Shown here piece by piece: positions 8,814-18,166 of a stretch of DNA of 64,000 nt. A model generated the notes under the pieces. It did no database searches. It was not told the DNA's origin and was given only the letters and a program-made list of their open reading frames with translations. Origin of the DNA: Rhodobacteraceae bacterium IMCC1335 (GTDB lineage Bacteria; Pseudomonadota; Alphaproteobacteria; Rhodobacterales; Rhodobacteraceae). Position numbers and translations under genes: made by a program. How positions within the stretch are numbered: the first letter of the stretch is position 1; each line of letters begins with the position of its first letter. The DNA lies in contig CP046864.1 in assembly GCA_039640495.1 (NCBI GenBank), forward strand, positions 1,178,001 to 1,242,000, read 5' to 3'.

Positions 8814-9986
8814 CTAAGCAGCTGTGGCTTGGGTTTTTGGCAGCGTGAGCACCAAGATCAAGCCCAAGGCCATGAGAACCGCCAAGGTAATAAAGGCGCT
8901 ATCATAATTGCCTGAATAATCAAACACCATACCAGCAAGTATTGGCCCAATGGCACCGCCGATCGTGCCAAAAAATAAAATAATGCCAAACAGCGCTCCA
9001 TGCGATTGCATCCCAAAATATTCCGCAACGGTGGGCGAGACGACGGAAAAAAAGCCACCATGGCCAAAACCGTAAAGCGCCATAAACACGAATAAAGCGG
9101 TATGATTTTCCCATAAAAGCAGGGCGTTAAGGCTGATTAAAATCGGAATAAAGCAGGCGCTATAGGCGGCTTGGCTTCCCAAGCGATCTTGGAAATATCC
9201 CGTCGCGAGCCGGCCGGCCATGCTGGCGGCGCCAATCACAGTTAGCAACAAGGCCGCACGCGCGCCGGTCATGCCCATATCCATGCCATAAACCGCGATA
9301 TGGGTTGGGATTGTCATCAAAGTGGGGAAAAATAAAAATTGTATCAGACAAAGTTTTTTGAACGTCAAACTGCGTTTGGCGTCTTGAAATGAGGCAGTTG
9401 CAAGTTTGGCTTGCGCAGCTGTTGGCTTCTCGTTTTCCGGGCGCGACATTAATAGGGCGGCTGCCAGAAGGCTCAGAGCTGCCAATAGGCCTAAAATTAC
9501 CAAACTGCGGCGCCAGCCATAGCTGAGAATCAAAAAAGCGGCGATCGGGGGCAAGGTCATTTGCCCCGCCGCGGTTCCCAGCTTTACCAGACCAGTGATG
9601 AAACCGCGCCCTTTGGGAAACCATCGCGCCACGGTTGAGAGGGTTACGACATCATGGGTGCCCATCCCCAAACCAATAAAGACGACGAAGATCATGAGCA
9701 ATTGCCACGGCTGCGTGATCTGGGACATTAAAATAAATCCAAGCCCATACATCAGCCCGGTAAAGCCTAACACCAGCCGAGGGCCATAGCGATCAGAGAG
9801 ACGCCCCGCGATAATCGCCAACACCCCCATGACGAAAAACGCCAATGCCGAGCAGCTTGACAGCAGCGTCCGCGACCAGCCGAATTCCGTTTCAAACGCG
9901 CTAAAAAACACCCCGTAAGAAAACAAAAATCCGATCACGATAAATTGGGTTAAGCACGCCCCCGCAAACACTTTATAGCGTGTCAC
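8814..9986 (-). CDS. MFS transporter, OFA/monocarboxylate-like
   Basis: A 12-helix major facilitator of about 390 residues in the inner membrane. The loop 2-3 motif GRLSDRYGPR is typical, and an FFGTIGGAIGP segment lies in the C-terminal half. I chose the GTG at 9984-9986 because AAAGGAC lies just upstream; the longer frame begins with a TTG at 10025 and has no ribosome-binding site. The layout resembles oxalate/formate and monocarboxylate carriers, but the substrate is not determined. It stands alone, convergent with the 74-residue gene. Confidence 0.87.
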   Translation of the reverse strand: MTRYKVFAGACLTQFIVIGFLFSYGVFFSAFETEFGWSRTLLSSCSALAFFVMGVLAIIAGRLSDRYGPRLVLGFTGLMYGLGFILMSQITQPWQLLMIFVVFIGLGMGTHDVVTLSTVARWFPKGRGFITGLVKLGTAAGQMTLPPIAAFLILSYGWRRSLVILGLLAALSLLAAALLMSRPENEKPTAAQAKLATASFQDAKRSLTFKKLCLIQFLFFPTLMTIPTHIAVYGMDMGMTGARAALLLTVIGAASMAGRLATGYFQDRLGSQAAYSACFIPILISLNALLLWENHTALFVFMALYGFGHGGFFSVVSPTVAEYFGMQSHGALFGIILFFGTIGGAIGPILAGMVFDYSGNYDSAFITLAVLMALGLILVLTLPKTQATAA

Positions 9987-10107
9987 ATTTAGTCCTTTGT
10001 TTTTGGTCTCGCTTCGCGCAAGCAAACGGCGTTTGAGGCCCAGTTTGAGGCCTGTTAAAATAACCGGTTACACAGGTTAGTCTGGAGTGCCCGCTTTGGT
10101 AAAGCGC

Positions 10108-10746
10108 TCATTTTAGAAATCCTCCATTTTGCCAGGTGCCGCTTACGCGGCTGCCATCTTGTTTAAGCAAAACCCCCAGCCCGTGGCGGCGGTTGTTTTT
10201 AAAATAGCCTTGAAATAATTCGCCATTTTCCAATAATAATTTGCCTATGCCATTAAATTGGTCCTGCTGCCAGACGCCCTGATAAATCGCCCCCCAGGGC
10301 AATTCAAAACGGCCGAAGCAATCGCTCCAGGGTGCAAAGTTTGAGGTTGGGCAGGGTGGTTTATGGCGTTTGGCCTGCATGAAAGCGGTGTCAGTTTGAT
10401 CTTCAATGGAAACCCAGCGCTGCGCTGGTTGCTGGGCCTTATCAAGCAGACGGCGTAGGGAAGAGGCTTCGCTGGTATAAGAAGAGACCGTTTGATGTTG
10501 GCCCAGTTGGGGCGCCTCTAATCGCGCAATGGGAAGAGAAATGCGTTGATCGAATTGGGCTGGCGGTGCGCTGGCCTGGCTTTTGATTGCAGGTGCCAGA
10601 GCCAACTCTGTCGCAAAGGTCAGCTCTGGCCGCCAGTCAACCTGTAAAAAACCGCTGCGGTCGATAATTGGCAGAGCAATCAAGACAAAAATAGCCGTGT
10701 TCAAGGCTAGGCTTATTATATTTAAGACCAGTTTTACTGCGTACAC
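10108..10746 (-). CDS. Membrane-anchored MORN-repeat protein
   Basis: A 212-residue protein with an N-terminal membrane anchor (about residues 5-28, VLNIISLALNTAIFVLIALP), a low-complexity middle and C-terminal MORN repeats (about 150-205): WGAIYQGVWQQDQFNGIGKL, ELFQGYFKNNRRHGLGVL and SRVSGTWQNG. MORN repeats bind lipids or proteins. Start is the GTG at 10744-10746 with AAAGG upstream. No partner genes are adjacent, so function remains open. Confidence 0.75.
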   Translation of the reverse strand: MYAVKLVLNIISLALNTAIFVLIALPIIDRSGFLQVDWRPELTFATELALAPAIKSQASAPPAQFDQRISLPIARLEAPQLGQHQTVSSYTSEASSLRRLLDKAQQPAQRWVSIEDQTDTAFMQAKRHKPPCPTSNFAPWSDCFGRFELPWGAIYQGVWQQDQFNGIGKLLLENGELFQGYFKNNRRHGLGVLLKQDGSRVSGTWQNGGFLK

Positions 10747-11012
10747 GCTGTGCCTTTCTCATCCAGCGGGGCTCTTTAGGCAGTGCTTTGGTGCCCCTCG
10801 GGCGCGCTTGCCCTGTTGAGATCCTTTAGTGCCGGTCTAGAGAAGCTTAATGCTAAAGATCACGAAAGCAAGGGCGCCTCTGGGCGGCCCCCAATCCGTT
10901 TTTTATCGCTGCGAAGGCGCATTTGAAGCGGTCTTGTCGCTTCTTGCCTTATTGATCATCGATCACGGCTGCGTTTCAGTCTTGGGCCTTATCTGGCGCT
11001 TTCACAGATCCA

Positions 11013-11123
11013 TCAATAGGAAGTCGTGATGAGATTTACCACAAGTGGAAAAACCACCATAATTGCGATAATGATGATCAGTGAGATGCCTGCGCCCTTT
11101 AAATTTCCCTGCTCGTTTGACAT
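11013..11123 (-). CDS. 36-residue single-helix membrane peptide
   Basis: A short minus-strand frame with ATG at 11121-11123 and TGA at 11013-11015. A very strong ribosome-binding site, GGGGGAG, lies 5 bp before the ATG. The peptide begins MSNEQGNLKGAGISL and runs into a hydrophobic helix IIIIAIMVVFPLVV, ending NLITTSY. The polar N-terminus with one Lys followed by a helix of about 18 residues suggests a small inner-membrane peptide. I do not recognise a family; it does not match CydX, CcoQ or the small aa3 oxidase subunit as I know them. It is separated from both neighbours and probably has its own promoter. Confidence 0.6.
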   Translation of the reverse strand: MSNEQGNLKGAGISLIIIIAIMVVFPLVVNLITTSY

Positions 11124-11245
11124 GTTTTCTCCCCCATTTAAGACCTATAGCATAAAAATCGTAAAATGAGGACTGTTCAATTTAAGCACAGAGTCTCTTT
11201 AATATGCACAAGCGCCCACGCTGGGGATTGGATGGCTCTGACGGT

Positions 11246-11608
11246 TTAAACGGGCTGTTTTGCCATTTGAAGATCGTAGCGTCTATCGCAGCGCGCGGCC
11301 AAGATCAGATCATTCAAATGTAAATCTGCAATTTTATGGCTCCACCAGATAACGATCACTTTGCCCCATTCGGTCTGAATGCTGGGATGATGGCCTTCTT
11401 GCTCGGCCACCTCGCCCACCGCATTCGTAAAGGTGAGCGCGTCTTGAAAGTTCTTGAAGTTATAGCTCCGCTCGATGCGTTTGACACTATCGCGATGGGT
11501 CATCGCCCAATTTGGGTTCTTGGCCAAAAAGTCAGCCAATTCTGCCGCGCTGGCAGGTTCGGCATCCGGTTGGCATGCCACGCAGATCTTTTGGGAAAAT
11601 TCAGTCAT
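11246..11608 (-). CDS. phhB: Pterin-4a-carbinolamine dehydratase
   Basis: PCD dehydrates 4a-hydroxytetrahydropterin, recycling the cofactor of aromatic amino acid hydroxylases; some bacterial homologues serve other pathways. From the ATG at 11606-11608 the product has 120 residues, slightly longer than the usual 95-110. The active-site signature EGHHPSIQTEWGKVIVIWWSH matches the family pattern (HHP followed by Trp and a late His). The frame reaches back to 11689, but that extension has no family resemblance. No phenylalanine hydroxylase gene is adjacent. Confidence 0.9.
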   Translation of the reverse strand: MTEFSQKICVACQPDAEPASAAELADFLAKNPNWAMTHRDSVKRIERSYNFKNFQDALTFTNAVGEVAEQEGHHPSIQTEWGKVIVIWWSHKIADLHLNDLILAARCDRRYDLQMAKQPV

Positions 11609-11853
11609 AGGGAAAGCGGCCTTTTTGAAAGTGACAATTTCAGAGAGTAAGTATAGCGCAAAATGAGAGGGCGCAAAATTTAAAACCAACGTTTATGGCG
11701 CTAGGCTTTTAAGCGCAAGAAGCTGAGGGCGCCTTGGGTGAGGCTTTTCTGCAGGATCATAAAAACCAATGTGTTTTGAGAATTTGAGCAAAGAAGAGAC
11801 TGTTTCTGGCTGGTCGTTAGCAGCGCCTTGCTTTAGATGTAGCGTTCAGAGAA

Positions 11854-12405
11854 GTGGTAAAGACACGGAATGCCCAAGTGAGACGCTTAAAACGGATTAT
11901 ATTGGTTGGCCTCTTATGCGCCCAACCTGTGTCTGCGCAACAAGGCAGCTTTTTAAGCGAATTGTTTGGTCAAACACAGCAGCCCGCAAACGCGGGCCAA
12001 GAGAGCGTCATTGCGCCTTGGCAAGAAGAGATACAAGAGCCCGTTGAAGAACAAAGCCTGCGCGAAATTGTTGCCCAGCAACTTCCCTTTTACCCGTTGC
12101 TGATTGCAGAAAAAAACTATGAGAGCAGCTTGCGCTGTCTTGATCAAATTCAATATTTGTTTGATCAAAAAAATGAACAAGGCGCCTTCACAATTTTACG
12201 GCAAGATTATTGGTTGGATGTGTTGCTTGAGGTGGAAATGGAACTGTATTTTTGCGACGGTCCGGTTCTGCGATCTTATATCTCCAAAGATCGTGCGGTG
12301 CCTGCGCGCTGGTATTCGGTGCGAACTTCCTTACCGGAATTGTTGAAATCAACGGATCAAAACGAAGAAAATCTTGTTGAAATCGAGCCGCGTTGGACCG
12401 AATGA
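11854..12405 (+). CDS. Exported protein of unknown function
   Basis: A 183-residue protein with a Sec signal peptide: RRLKR, a hydrophobic stretch IILVGLLCAQP and a likely cut after VSA. The mature part has a Gln/Glu-rich linker and a compact domain with two Cys (SLRCLD, LYFCDG) that could form a disulfide in the periplasm. The start is uncertain: GTG at 11854, or GTG at 11878, which would begin nearer the signal peptide. I recognise no family. The downstream DUF2793 gene is convergent and 19 bp away. Confidence 0.65.
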   Translation: MVKTRNAQVRRLKRIILVGLLCAQPVSAQQGSFLSELFGQTQQPANAGQESVIAPWQEEIQEPVEEQSLREIVAQQLPFYPLLIAEKNYESSLRCLDQIQYLFDQKNEQGAFTILRQDYWLDVLLEVEMELYFCDGPVLRSYISKDRAVPARWYSVRTSLPELLKSTDQNEENLVEIEPRWTE

Positions 12406-12424
12406 AAAGCCCGGTCCTGCTGGT

Positions 12425-13504
12425 TTATCCGATTTTAAAGCCCAAGAACCCAGTTGCCCCAGCAAGCAGAGTTGCGCCTGTTTGCGCGCATTGCGCCTGA
12501 AGCGCGACGGTATCACCTTCTTCCAGATACGCGAGGCTTTGGGTTGAAAGCGTTGCGGATGAGTGGCTTTTAAGATCGGGTAATACGCGCAATGAGCGGG
12601 ATCTTTCCCCCTCAAGCGGGCAGTCAAATCTGATCTGGCAACTTTGTTCTACCGCATCTGTATTGTTCAAGAACACATTTGCTGAAAAGAAATAGGTTCC
12701 AGCGCTGGGCGCGCGAAACTGATTTGCCTCAGAATCAAAGCATAGCTGGTCATTATATTTGCTTTCGTTAACGGGGACGCGTTGCCAAATGGCCTCCTGG
12801 AGCGGATAGTCGTAATTCAGCACGGCGTCAAAGCGCGGCAATGTGGGGCTTGATAAAATCCCGCTCTGGCTGTCAAGGGTCAGGCTGTCTTGATGCGTCC
12901 CCGCCTCATCTATACGGCTGATTTTAAAATCATTTGAGCCAAAACACCCCATGCTAAGATGCGGCTTGTAATTATTTTGAAAAACCAATCCGTTATCTTG
13001 CGACTCCGCATTTTTATTCAAAATGTGTATAACACCACCTGCCACGTCATCGCTTTGGCTGATGCTGGTCCAAAGGATTGTTTGGGATTGTACCGCGAGC
13101 CTTTGGGTTTCGGTGGTCGTGGCATGGATCGAAAGCGCCTCAAGGGAGTGATGCGGATTGGCATCTGCCAAAATGACCCAGGCGGACCCGAGATAAACCA
13201 TCAGTTTTTTCTGATCCGAAACAAAGAGCCGCCAACCGGTTTTGGGCGTTAAAAACATCCAGGCGGCATCTTGCCAGATCGCGACGTGATGCGCCCAGCC
13301 TTGCCAGCCATCTTGGGCGTTTGGGGGCACCAGATAACACGTACCCTCTTCCTGCTCTGTGGGCGGCGTGCTGAGCGCATCCGAAACGACGCTCATGTGG
13401 ATTAATCCGTCAATTTGGCGAATGGCTTGATTATGCGTTACGTGTTTTTGGGCTTGCGCGGGTTGTATATAAGGGAGGGTCAGGCGGGGCGAGTGTTCAA
13501 ACAT
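12425..13504 (-). CDS. DUF2793 protein with C-terminal jelly-roll-like domain
   Basis: A 359-residue protein. The N-terminal third (LTLPYIQPAQAQKHVTHNQAI, then GTCYLVPPNAQDGWQG) matches DUF2793, a domain frequent in Rhodobacterales and, as I recall, in proteins tied to the head spikes of gene transfer agents. The C-terminal part (about residues 240-359), with FRAPSAGTYFFSANVFL and GDTVALQAQ, has the alternating pattern of a C1q/TNF-like jelly roll, as in phage fibre tips. There is no signal peptide and no neighbouring phage gene. Start is ATG at 13502-13504. A fibre or adhesin role is inference. Confidence 0.72.
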   Translation of the reverse strand: MFEHSPRLTLPYIQPAQAQKHVTHNQAIRQIDGLIHMSVVSDALSTPPTEQEEGTCYLVPPNAQDGWQGWAHHVAIWQDAAWMFLTPKTGWRLFVSDQKKLMVYLGSAWVILADANPHHSLEALSIHATTTETQRLAVQSQTILWTSISQSDDVAGGVIHILNKNAESQDNGLVFQNNYKPHLSMGCFGSNDFKISRIDEAGTHQDSLTLDSQSGILSSPTLPRFDAVLNYDYPLQEAIWQRVPVNESKYNDQLCFDSEANQFRAPSAGTYFFSANVFLNNTDAVEQSCQIRFDCPLEGERSRSLRVLPDLKSHSSATLSTQSLAYLEEGDTVALQAQCAQTGATLLAGATGFLGFKIG

Positions 13505-13934
13505 ACTTCAGCCAGTCAATAAGGAGCATCAACGCCTAAAGTGCTAGATAACTGGTTAAATCTTTCTCTCCGCGCGGCGCGCATCCTTAACCAAGGCTTA
13601 ATAGGTTTTTACATGTTGGCCCGTCTTGCCGGCTTTCGGATCTGACAGGCGGGTTGGCCTTTAAAGCCGGGATTACAGATTGGGCCGCCCTCGGCTTTTC
13701 GAAATGCACCCGCATTTTGCAGCGTTCACGCGCCGCGTGCGTTTCAGATTTTTGAAATTCAGAGCCACGATATATTATATCGAGGGCGGTTTTCAAACGC
13801 TACTGGCTGTCCGATATCTGCACCATCTTGCGCGAAGCTGTAACAAGTTAAATTTAATCTTTTGCAAGTGCCGCAATATTGCCGTGTTTCATTAAGCCTT
13901 TTTGCGGGGGTTTTCTTCAGCCTGACAGCCATGC
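13505..13934. other. Gene-free stretch between DUF2793 and RTX genes, with a 15-bp palindrome
   Basis: This 430 bp divergent gap has no frame I would support. It holds a perfect palindrome CGATATA-T-TATATCG at 13768-13782 and the promoters of the DUF2793 and RTX genes, which I could not place with confidence. Confidence 0.4.
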
Positions 13935-16130
13935 GTGGGGACGCTTGGGGGTAGGGAGTTGATTAATATTCACTGGAAGGGTGCGTTTGGGGCAACGCAA
14001 TTTGAACCGGATCGACGGCCGATCGGATTTTGGGCTGACCCAGCTAAAGGCAATTTGCACGCGTTGGATTTTCAAGACGCCAAAGAATTTGTGTTTTCGC
14101 TGCAAAACGGGGCCTCTGACACGGGCACCATAAGGGCGTTGAAATCAGAGCATTATCATGAGTTTCAGGTCGCAGGTATCCAGCATCGGATAGATGAGGC
14201 ATATTTGCAGGCGGCCAGTCATCGGCATGACGGCGGTTCTGGTGTTTCAAATAGCTTTTTTTGGCATAACCTTGGGAGCGGGCAGTTCAATCAAAGTGCC
14301 CATATTCTTCAATTGGCTGAAGATAACGCAAGTCAGTTTGCGCTTGGGTCCCGCGCCGGAAATGGGTTTGCCTTACTGGATGACCCGCGCCAGAAAGAAA
14401 GCCCGGTTTGGGCATCAATTCCTGATCAAGCCCACCACTATCTCGATCATGTGGTTGATCTTGCTGCCATTCGTAGCGAGTCAGGCTATTTTATTTATGC
14501 CGCCTCTGGGGTTGAGGCAGGCCTGTCCAGCTTTCATCTCGGCGCGGGCCATGACATATCATTCTTGCAAGATATTGGAGCCAAGCAATCTTTGCCGATT
14601 GCTGGGATCACGCATGTTGAAGCTGCCTCGTTAAATGGGGCACGGTTTTTGATAATAGCCGCGCAGGGTACCAATTCTGTTAGCGTCATGCGGGTGGCCG
14701 AAAATGGTCACTTACGCCCCGTGGATCACCTGTTGGATGATCATCTGATGCGGTTTTCTAATCCATCAGCGCTGAGTTATGCCGAATTTGACGGGCGCGG
14801 CTTCGTTGCGGTGTCGGGGGCTGATAACGGGCTCAGCGTATTTGAGCTTTTGCCCGATGGTCTTCTATTACATCAAAGCACATTCCTTTCCTCCGCCGAG
14901 GGCGGGGCACTAGGGGCGGTTTCGCAATTGGAGTTTGTGCAAAATGGATCCGAGTTTCTGTTGTTAAGCCGGTCTTCTGGTCAAACGGGTATTGGCCTTT
15001 TCCAGCTGGAACTGGGGCAGAAAAAATCAGAGGGCATTCAAGGGAATCAGGATCATAATATTTTGATTGCCAGCGCCAATGATCGATATCTTTATGGCGG
15101 GGCAGGCGCGGATATTTTGATCGATGCAGCTTATACCCAGTCATTATCGGGGGGGGCGGGTGCTGACCGCTTCGTGATGAGGGCAGACGCCGCGCATGAC
15201 GTGATCGTTGATTTTGATCCTCGCGTAGATCAATTGGATTTATCATTCTGGCCAGAGCTTTACAGCGTAGATCAATTGGACTTTGATGCGCTGGTTGATG
15301 GCGCGCGGCTCGGCCATGGAGATGAAACCCTTACATTAAAGACCGTAGCAGGGCAGATCTTGCAGCAGGCGGATCTTAAAAGCATCGACGTTCAGTTTGC
15401 ATCGCATTTTGATGTTGAATTGGCTGAAAGGCTCAGCAGTGAGCCTGCACCCGCGGATCCGGCGTTAAAGCCCGGCGTGACGCTTGCGGCGCCTCAGCCG
15501 GAAACCGTGTTTCCGCTGCCATCTTCAGAGGTTGCAGCTTTGCCCAAGATTTTATCTGCGCTTGAGGCAGAAGCAAGCGGCGTTTCGTTTATGCACGCCG
15601 TTTTTGAGGTCTTTTCGTTAAGCTCCAACTGGGACACGCCCGTAGCCCCTGCGCATCAGTTGCCTTTGGTCGGGGACCATTCCGGCGTTACGGTGGCCGG
15701 CAATGAGGGCGCTGATGCATTACTGGGCTTGAGCGGGCACGATATTTTGTTAGCAGGCGGAGGAGATGATCTTTTATCAGGTGGGTCTGGCTATGATCGC
15801 TTGTTTGGCGGAGCCGGAGAAGATGTTCTTTTTGGGGGCGAAGGGCATGATTATCTTGTCGGCGGGGCTGGTAGAGATTGCTTTGTTTTCGCGCCACCAT
15901 CGGGCAATGAGATTGATATTATAAAGGATTTTGATCCTAATTTAGACCAGCTTTGCTTTCTGACCCGCGATGGTAAAGCTGCTCAAGCGGGGTTTGATAA
16001 CCTGAATATGCAAGCCCATCATCAGGATCTTTGGATCGATTTTGCCGGGCGCGGCATTCTTCTAAGCGGGCTTGATCCGTCAGAGTTCAACGAGGCTCAT
16101 GTCGTCTTTGATAGTTTTGGGATGTGGTGA
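13935..16130 (+). CDS. RTX calcium-binding protein with beta-propeller-like N-terminal part
   Basis: A 731-residue acidic protein, probably exported by a type I system. The first 370 residues contain repeated units such as LSYAEFDGRGFVAVSGADNG and FSVFELLPDG-like strands, resembling a lactonase-type beta-propeller. Two RTX blocks follow, with GGxGxDxLx nonapeptides: a short one near residues 385-410 (YGGAGADIL, SGGAGADRF) and a longer one near 589-650 (AGGGDDLLSGGSGYDRLFGG and following). Lack of a Sec signal peptide and RTX repeats near the C-terminus fit type I secretion. The start is uncertain: GTG at 13935 has no clear ribosome-binding site, and a TTG at 13959 is possible. The substrate or ligand is unknown. 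Confidence 0.8.
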   Translation: MGTLGGRELINIHWKGAFGATQFEPDRRPIGFWADPAKGNLHALDFQDAKEFVFSLQNGASDTGTIRALKSEHYHEFQVAGIQHRIDEAYLQAASHRHDGGSGVSNSFFWHNLGSGQFNQSAHILQLAEDNASQFALGSRAGNGFALLDDPRQKESPVWASIPDQAHHYLDHVVDLAAIRSESGYFIYAASGVEAGLSSFHLGAGHDISFLQDIGAKQSLPIAGITHVEAASLNGARFLIIAAQGTNSVSVMRVAENGHLRPVDHLLDDHLMRFSNPSALSYAEFDGRGFVAVSGADNGLSVFELLPDGLLLHQSTFLSSAEGGALGAVSQLEFVQNGSEFLLLSRSSGQTGIGLFQLELGQKKSEGIQGNQDHNILIASANDRYLYGGAGADILIDAAYTQSLSGGAGADRFVMRADAAHDVIVDFDPRVDQLDLSFWPELYSVDQLDFDALVDGARLGHGDETLTLKTVAGQILQQADLKSIDVQFASHFDVELAERLSSEPAPADPALKPGVTLAAPQPETVFPLPSSEVAALPKILSALEAEASGVSFMHAVFEVFSLSSNWDTPVAPAHQLPLVGDHSGVTVAGNEGADALLGLSGHDILLAGGGDDLLSGGSGYDRLFGGAGEDVLFGGEGHDYLVGGAGRDCFVFAPPSGNEIDIIKDFDPNLDQLCFLTRDGKAAQAGFDNLNMQAHHQDLWIDFAGRGILLSGLDPSEFNEAHVVFDSFGMW

Positions 16131-16279
16131 TCACAGCGCTTAGGCGCTTTTGTTATACGGCTTAGCCGAGTCTAAGATTGCAGGAAATTGCAGTTACAGC
16201 CGCGCTGGCTTTAGTTTTGCTTGACCTTATCCCAGCCTTACGGCTTTACAAGGCTCAAGCAACTTTAGGATACCACCAC

Positions 16280-18088
16280 ATGGCAGCAGAGACCGCGCCC
16301 CAATTCGCAGAAACAGAACGCTCTAAATCAAAAAAACTGTCAGCATTGCAGGGTTTATTACCTTTTCTGTTGCCCTATAAAGCTTTGATGGGCGCCGCAT
16401 TTCTGGCGCTTATTCTGACCGCAGGCGTGTCGTTAACCTTGCCACTGGCAGTGCGTCGGGTGGTGGATAATTTCGGTATTCCAGACGATTCCACATTGGA
16501 TAAATATTTTGCGGCGGCGCTTGGCATCGCGGCCCTTTTGGCCTTGGGAACCGCGCTGCGCTATTCCTTGGTCACGCGCCTTGGCGAGCGGGTTGTGGCA
16601 GATATCCGGCGGGCAGTCTTTGATCGCGTGATCATGATGAGCCCGTCTTTTTTTGACAACATACTTACCGGAGAGGTGCTGAGCCGCATCACAACCGATA
16701 CGACCCTAATCCTATCGGTCTTAGGCTCATCGATTTCAATCGCTTTGCGCAATTTACTGATCTTTATCGGGGGCTTGGCGTTGATGTTTCTCACCTCGGT
16801 AAAGCTGACGGGGTTGGTGTTGTTGATCGTTCCTGCCGTGGTCATTCCGATTTTAACGCTCGGCCGGCGTGTGCGCCGCTTCAGCAAGCTCAATCAAGAT
16901 TGGATCGCCGCCAGCTCTGGCACCGCGTCGGAATCGCTTGGCGCCGTACAAACGGTTCAAGCCTTTACCCATGAAGCGCAAACCCAAGCCGATTTCGCGG
17001 ATGTCACCGAAAAAAGCTATTTGGTTGCCATTCAAAGGGTGAATACGCGCGCTTTGATGACGATGATTGTCATTTTTCTGGTGTTTTCGGGCGTCGTCGG
17101 CGTTTTGTGGATTGGGGCCCGCGACGTAAGAAGCGATCTGATCAGCCCTGGCACGTTGATCCAGTTTTTGATCTACGCGATCATGGTGGCAGGATCAGTT
17201 GCCGCGCTGTCTGAGATTTGGAGCGAATTGCAGCGCGCCGCTGGCGCAACAGAGCGACTTGTCGACCTGCTGTCATCGCAGGATCATGTGTTGGACCCTG
17301 TGTCTCCAACGGCGCTTCCGGCGAATGCGAAAGGAAAATTAAGTTTTCAAAACGTCTCTTTTCGCTATCCAATGCGGCCGGAAGCGCAGATTTTAAAGGA
17401 TATCTCGTTTGAGGTGGAACCAGGTGAAACGGTGGCGCTTGTAGGCCCTTCTGGAGCGGGGAAGTCGACCATTATCCAATTGCTGCTACGCTTTTTTGAT
17501 CCACAAAATGGGGCGATCTTATTTGATGGTATCAACCTTAACGAATTGACCCGCAGCGCGTTTCGCAAGCGTATGGCCGTGGTGCCACAAGACCCTGTTA
17601 TTTTTGCTGCCTCGGTGCGCGATAATATTCGATTTGGTCGCCCTGATGCTACCGATGAAGAGGTTTTGAAAGCTGCTCAGGCCGCTGCTGCAGCCAAGTT
17701 TATAAAAAAATTACCGCAAGGTTTTGATACTTATGTGGGAGAGCGCGGGGTTTTGCTGTCGGGTGGGCAAAAGCAACGGATTGCGATTGCGCGTGCAATT
17801 TTGCGCGATGCCCCTGTGCTTTTGCTGGATGAAGCCACCAGCGCGCTGGATGCGGAAAGCGAACGGGCAGTACAACTGGCAGTGGATGAACTGGCCCGCG
17901 ACCGTACGACCCTGATTGTGGCGCATCGTTTGGCGACCGTGAAGAAAGCAGACCGCATTCTTGTCTTGGATCAAGGCGGCGTGGTTGCAACTGGCACGCA
18001 TGACGATCTGGTGGGCCAAGGGGGGCTTTACGCCAGGCTGGCAAAATTGCAATTCACCGATGGGGAGGTGATAGAAACTGCGGTGTAA
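16280..18088 (+). CDS. ABC exporter, fused permease and ATPase (MsbA-like)
   Basis: A half-transporter of about 602 residues: a six-helix type I exporter domain (about residues 30-315) and an ATPase with Walker A GPSGAGKST, signature LSGGQKQRIAIARAIL, Walker B VLLLDEATSALD and the switch His in IVAHRLAT. I place the start at ATG 16280 (AGGA upstream) rather than at a TTG at 16178. The family includes MsbA-like lipid and drug exporters. It lies 149 bp after the RTX gene on the same strand, but it has no peptidase domain and no membrane fusion gene nearby, so a link to RTX secretion is doubtful. Confidence 0.9.
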   Translation: MAAETAPQFAETERSKSKKLSALQGLLPFLLPYKALMGAAFLALILTAGVSLTLPLAVRRVVDNFGIPDDSTLDKYFAAALGIAALLALGTALRYSLVTRLGERVVADIRRAVFDRVIMMSPSFFDNILTGEVLSRITTDTTLILSVLGSSISIALRNLLIFIGGLALMFLTSVKLTGLVLLIVPAVVIPILTLGRRVRRFSKLNQDWIAASSGTASESLGAVQTVQAFTHEAQTQADFADVTEKSYLVAIQRVNTRALMTMIVIFLVFSGVVGVLWIGARDVRSDLISPGTLIQFLIYAIMVAGSVAALSEIWSELQRAAGATERLVDLLSSQDHVLDPVSPTALPANAKGKLSFQNVSFRYPMRPEAQILKDISFEVEPGETVALVGPSGAGKSTIIQLLLRFFDPQNGAILFDGINLNELTRSAFRKRMAVVPQDPVIFAASVRDNIRFGRPDATDEEVLKAAQAAAAAKFIKKLPQGFDTYVGERGVLLSGGQKQRIAIARAILRDAPVLLLDEATSALDAESERAVQLAVDELARDRTTLIVAHRLATVKKADRILVLDQGGVVATGTHDDLVGQGGLYARLAKLQFTDGEVIETAV

Positions 18089-18166
18089 AGCTTATAGTTC
18101 TTGAAAAACCAGCCCGCTTCCCGCAAGATTATCTGGGATAAAAATATATAAAATTGGGAGAATTTT

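Noticed and set aside
11769..12047. A 92-residue plus-strand frame
   Set aside because: It overlaps the exported unknown at 11854 in another frame and lacks the signal-peptide and domain features seen there.
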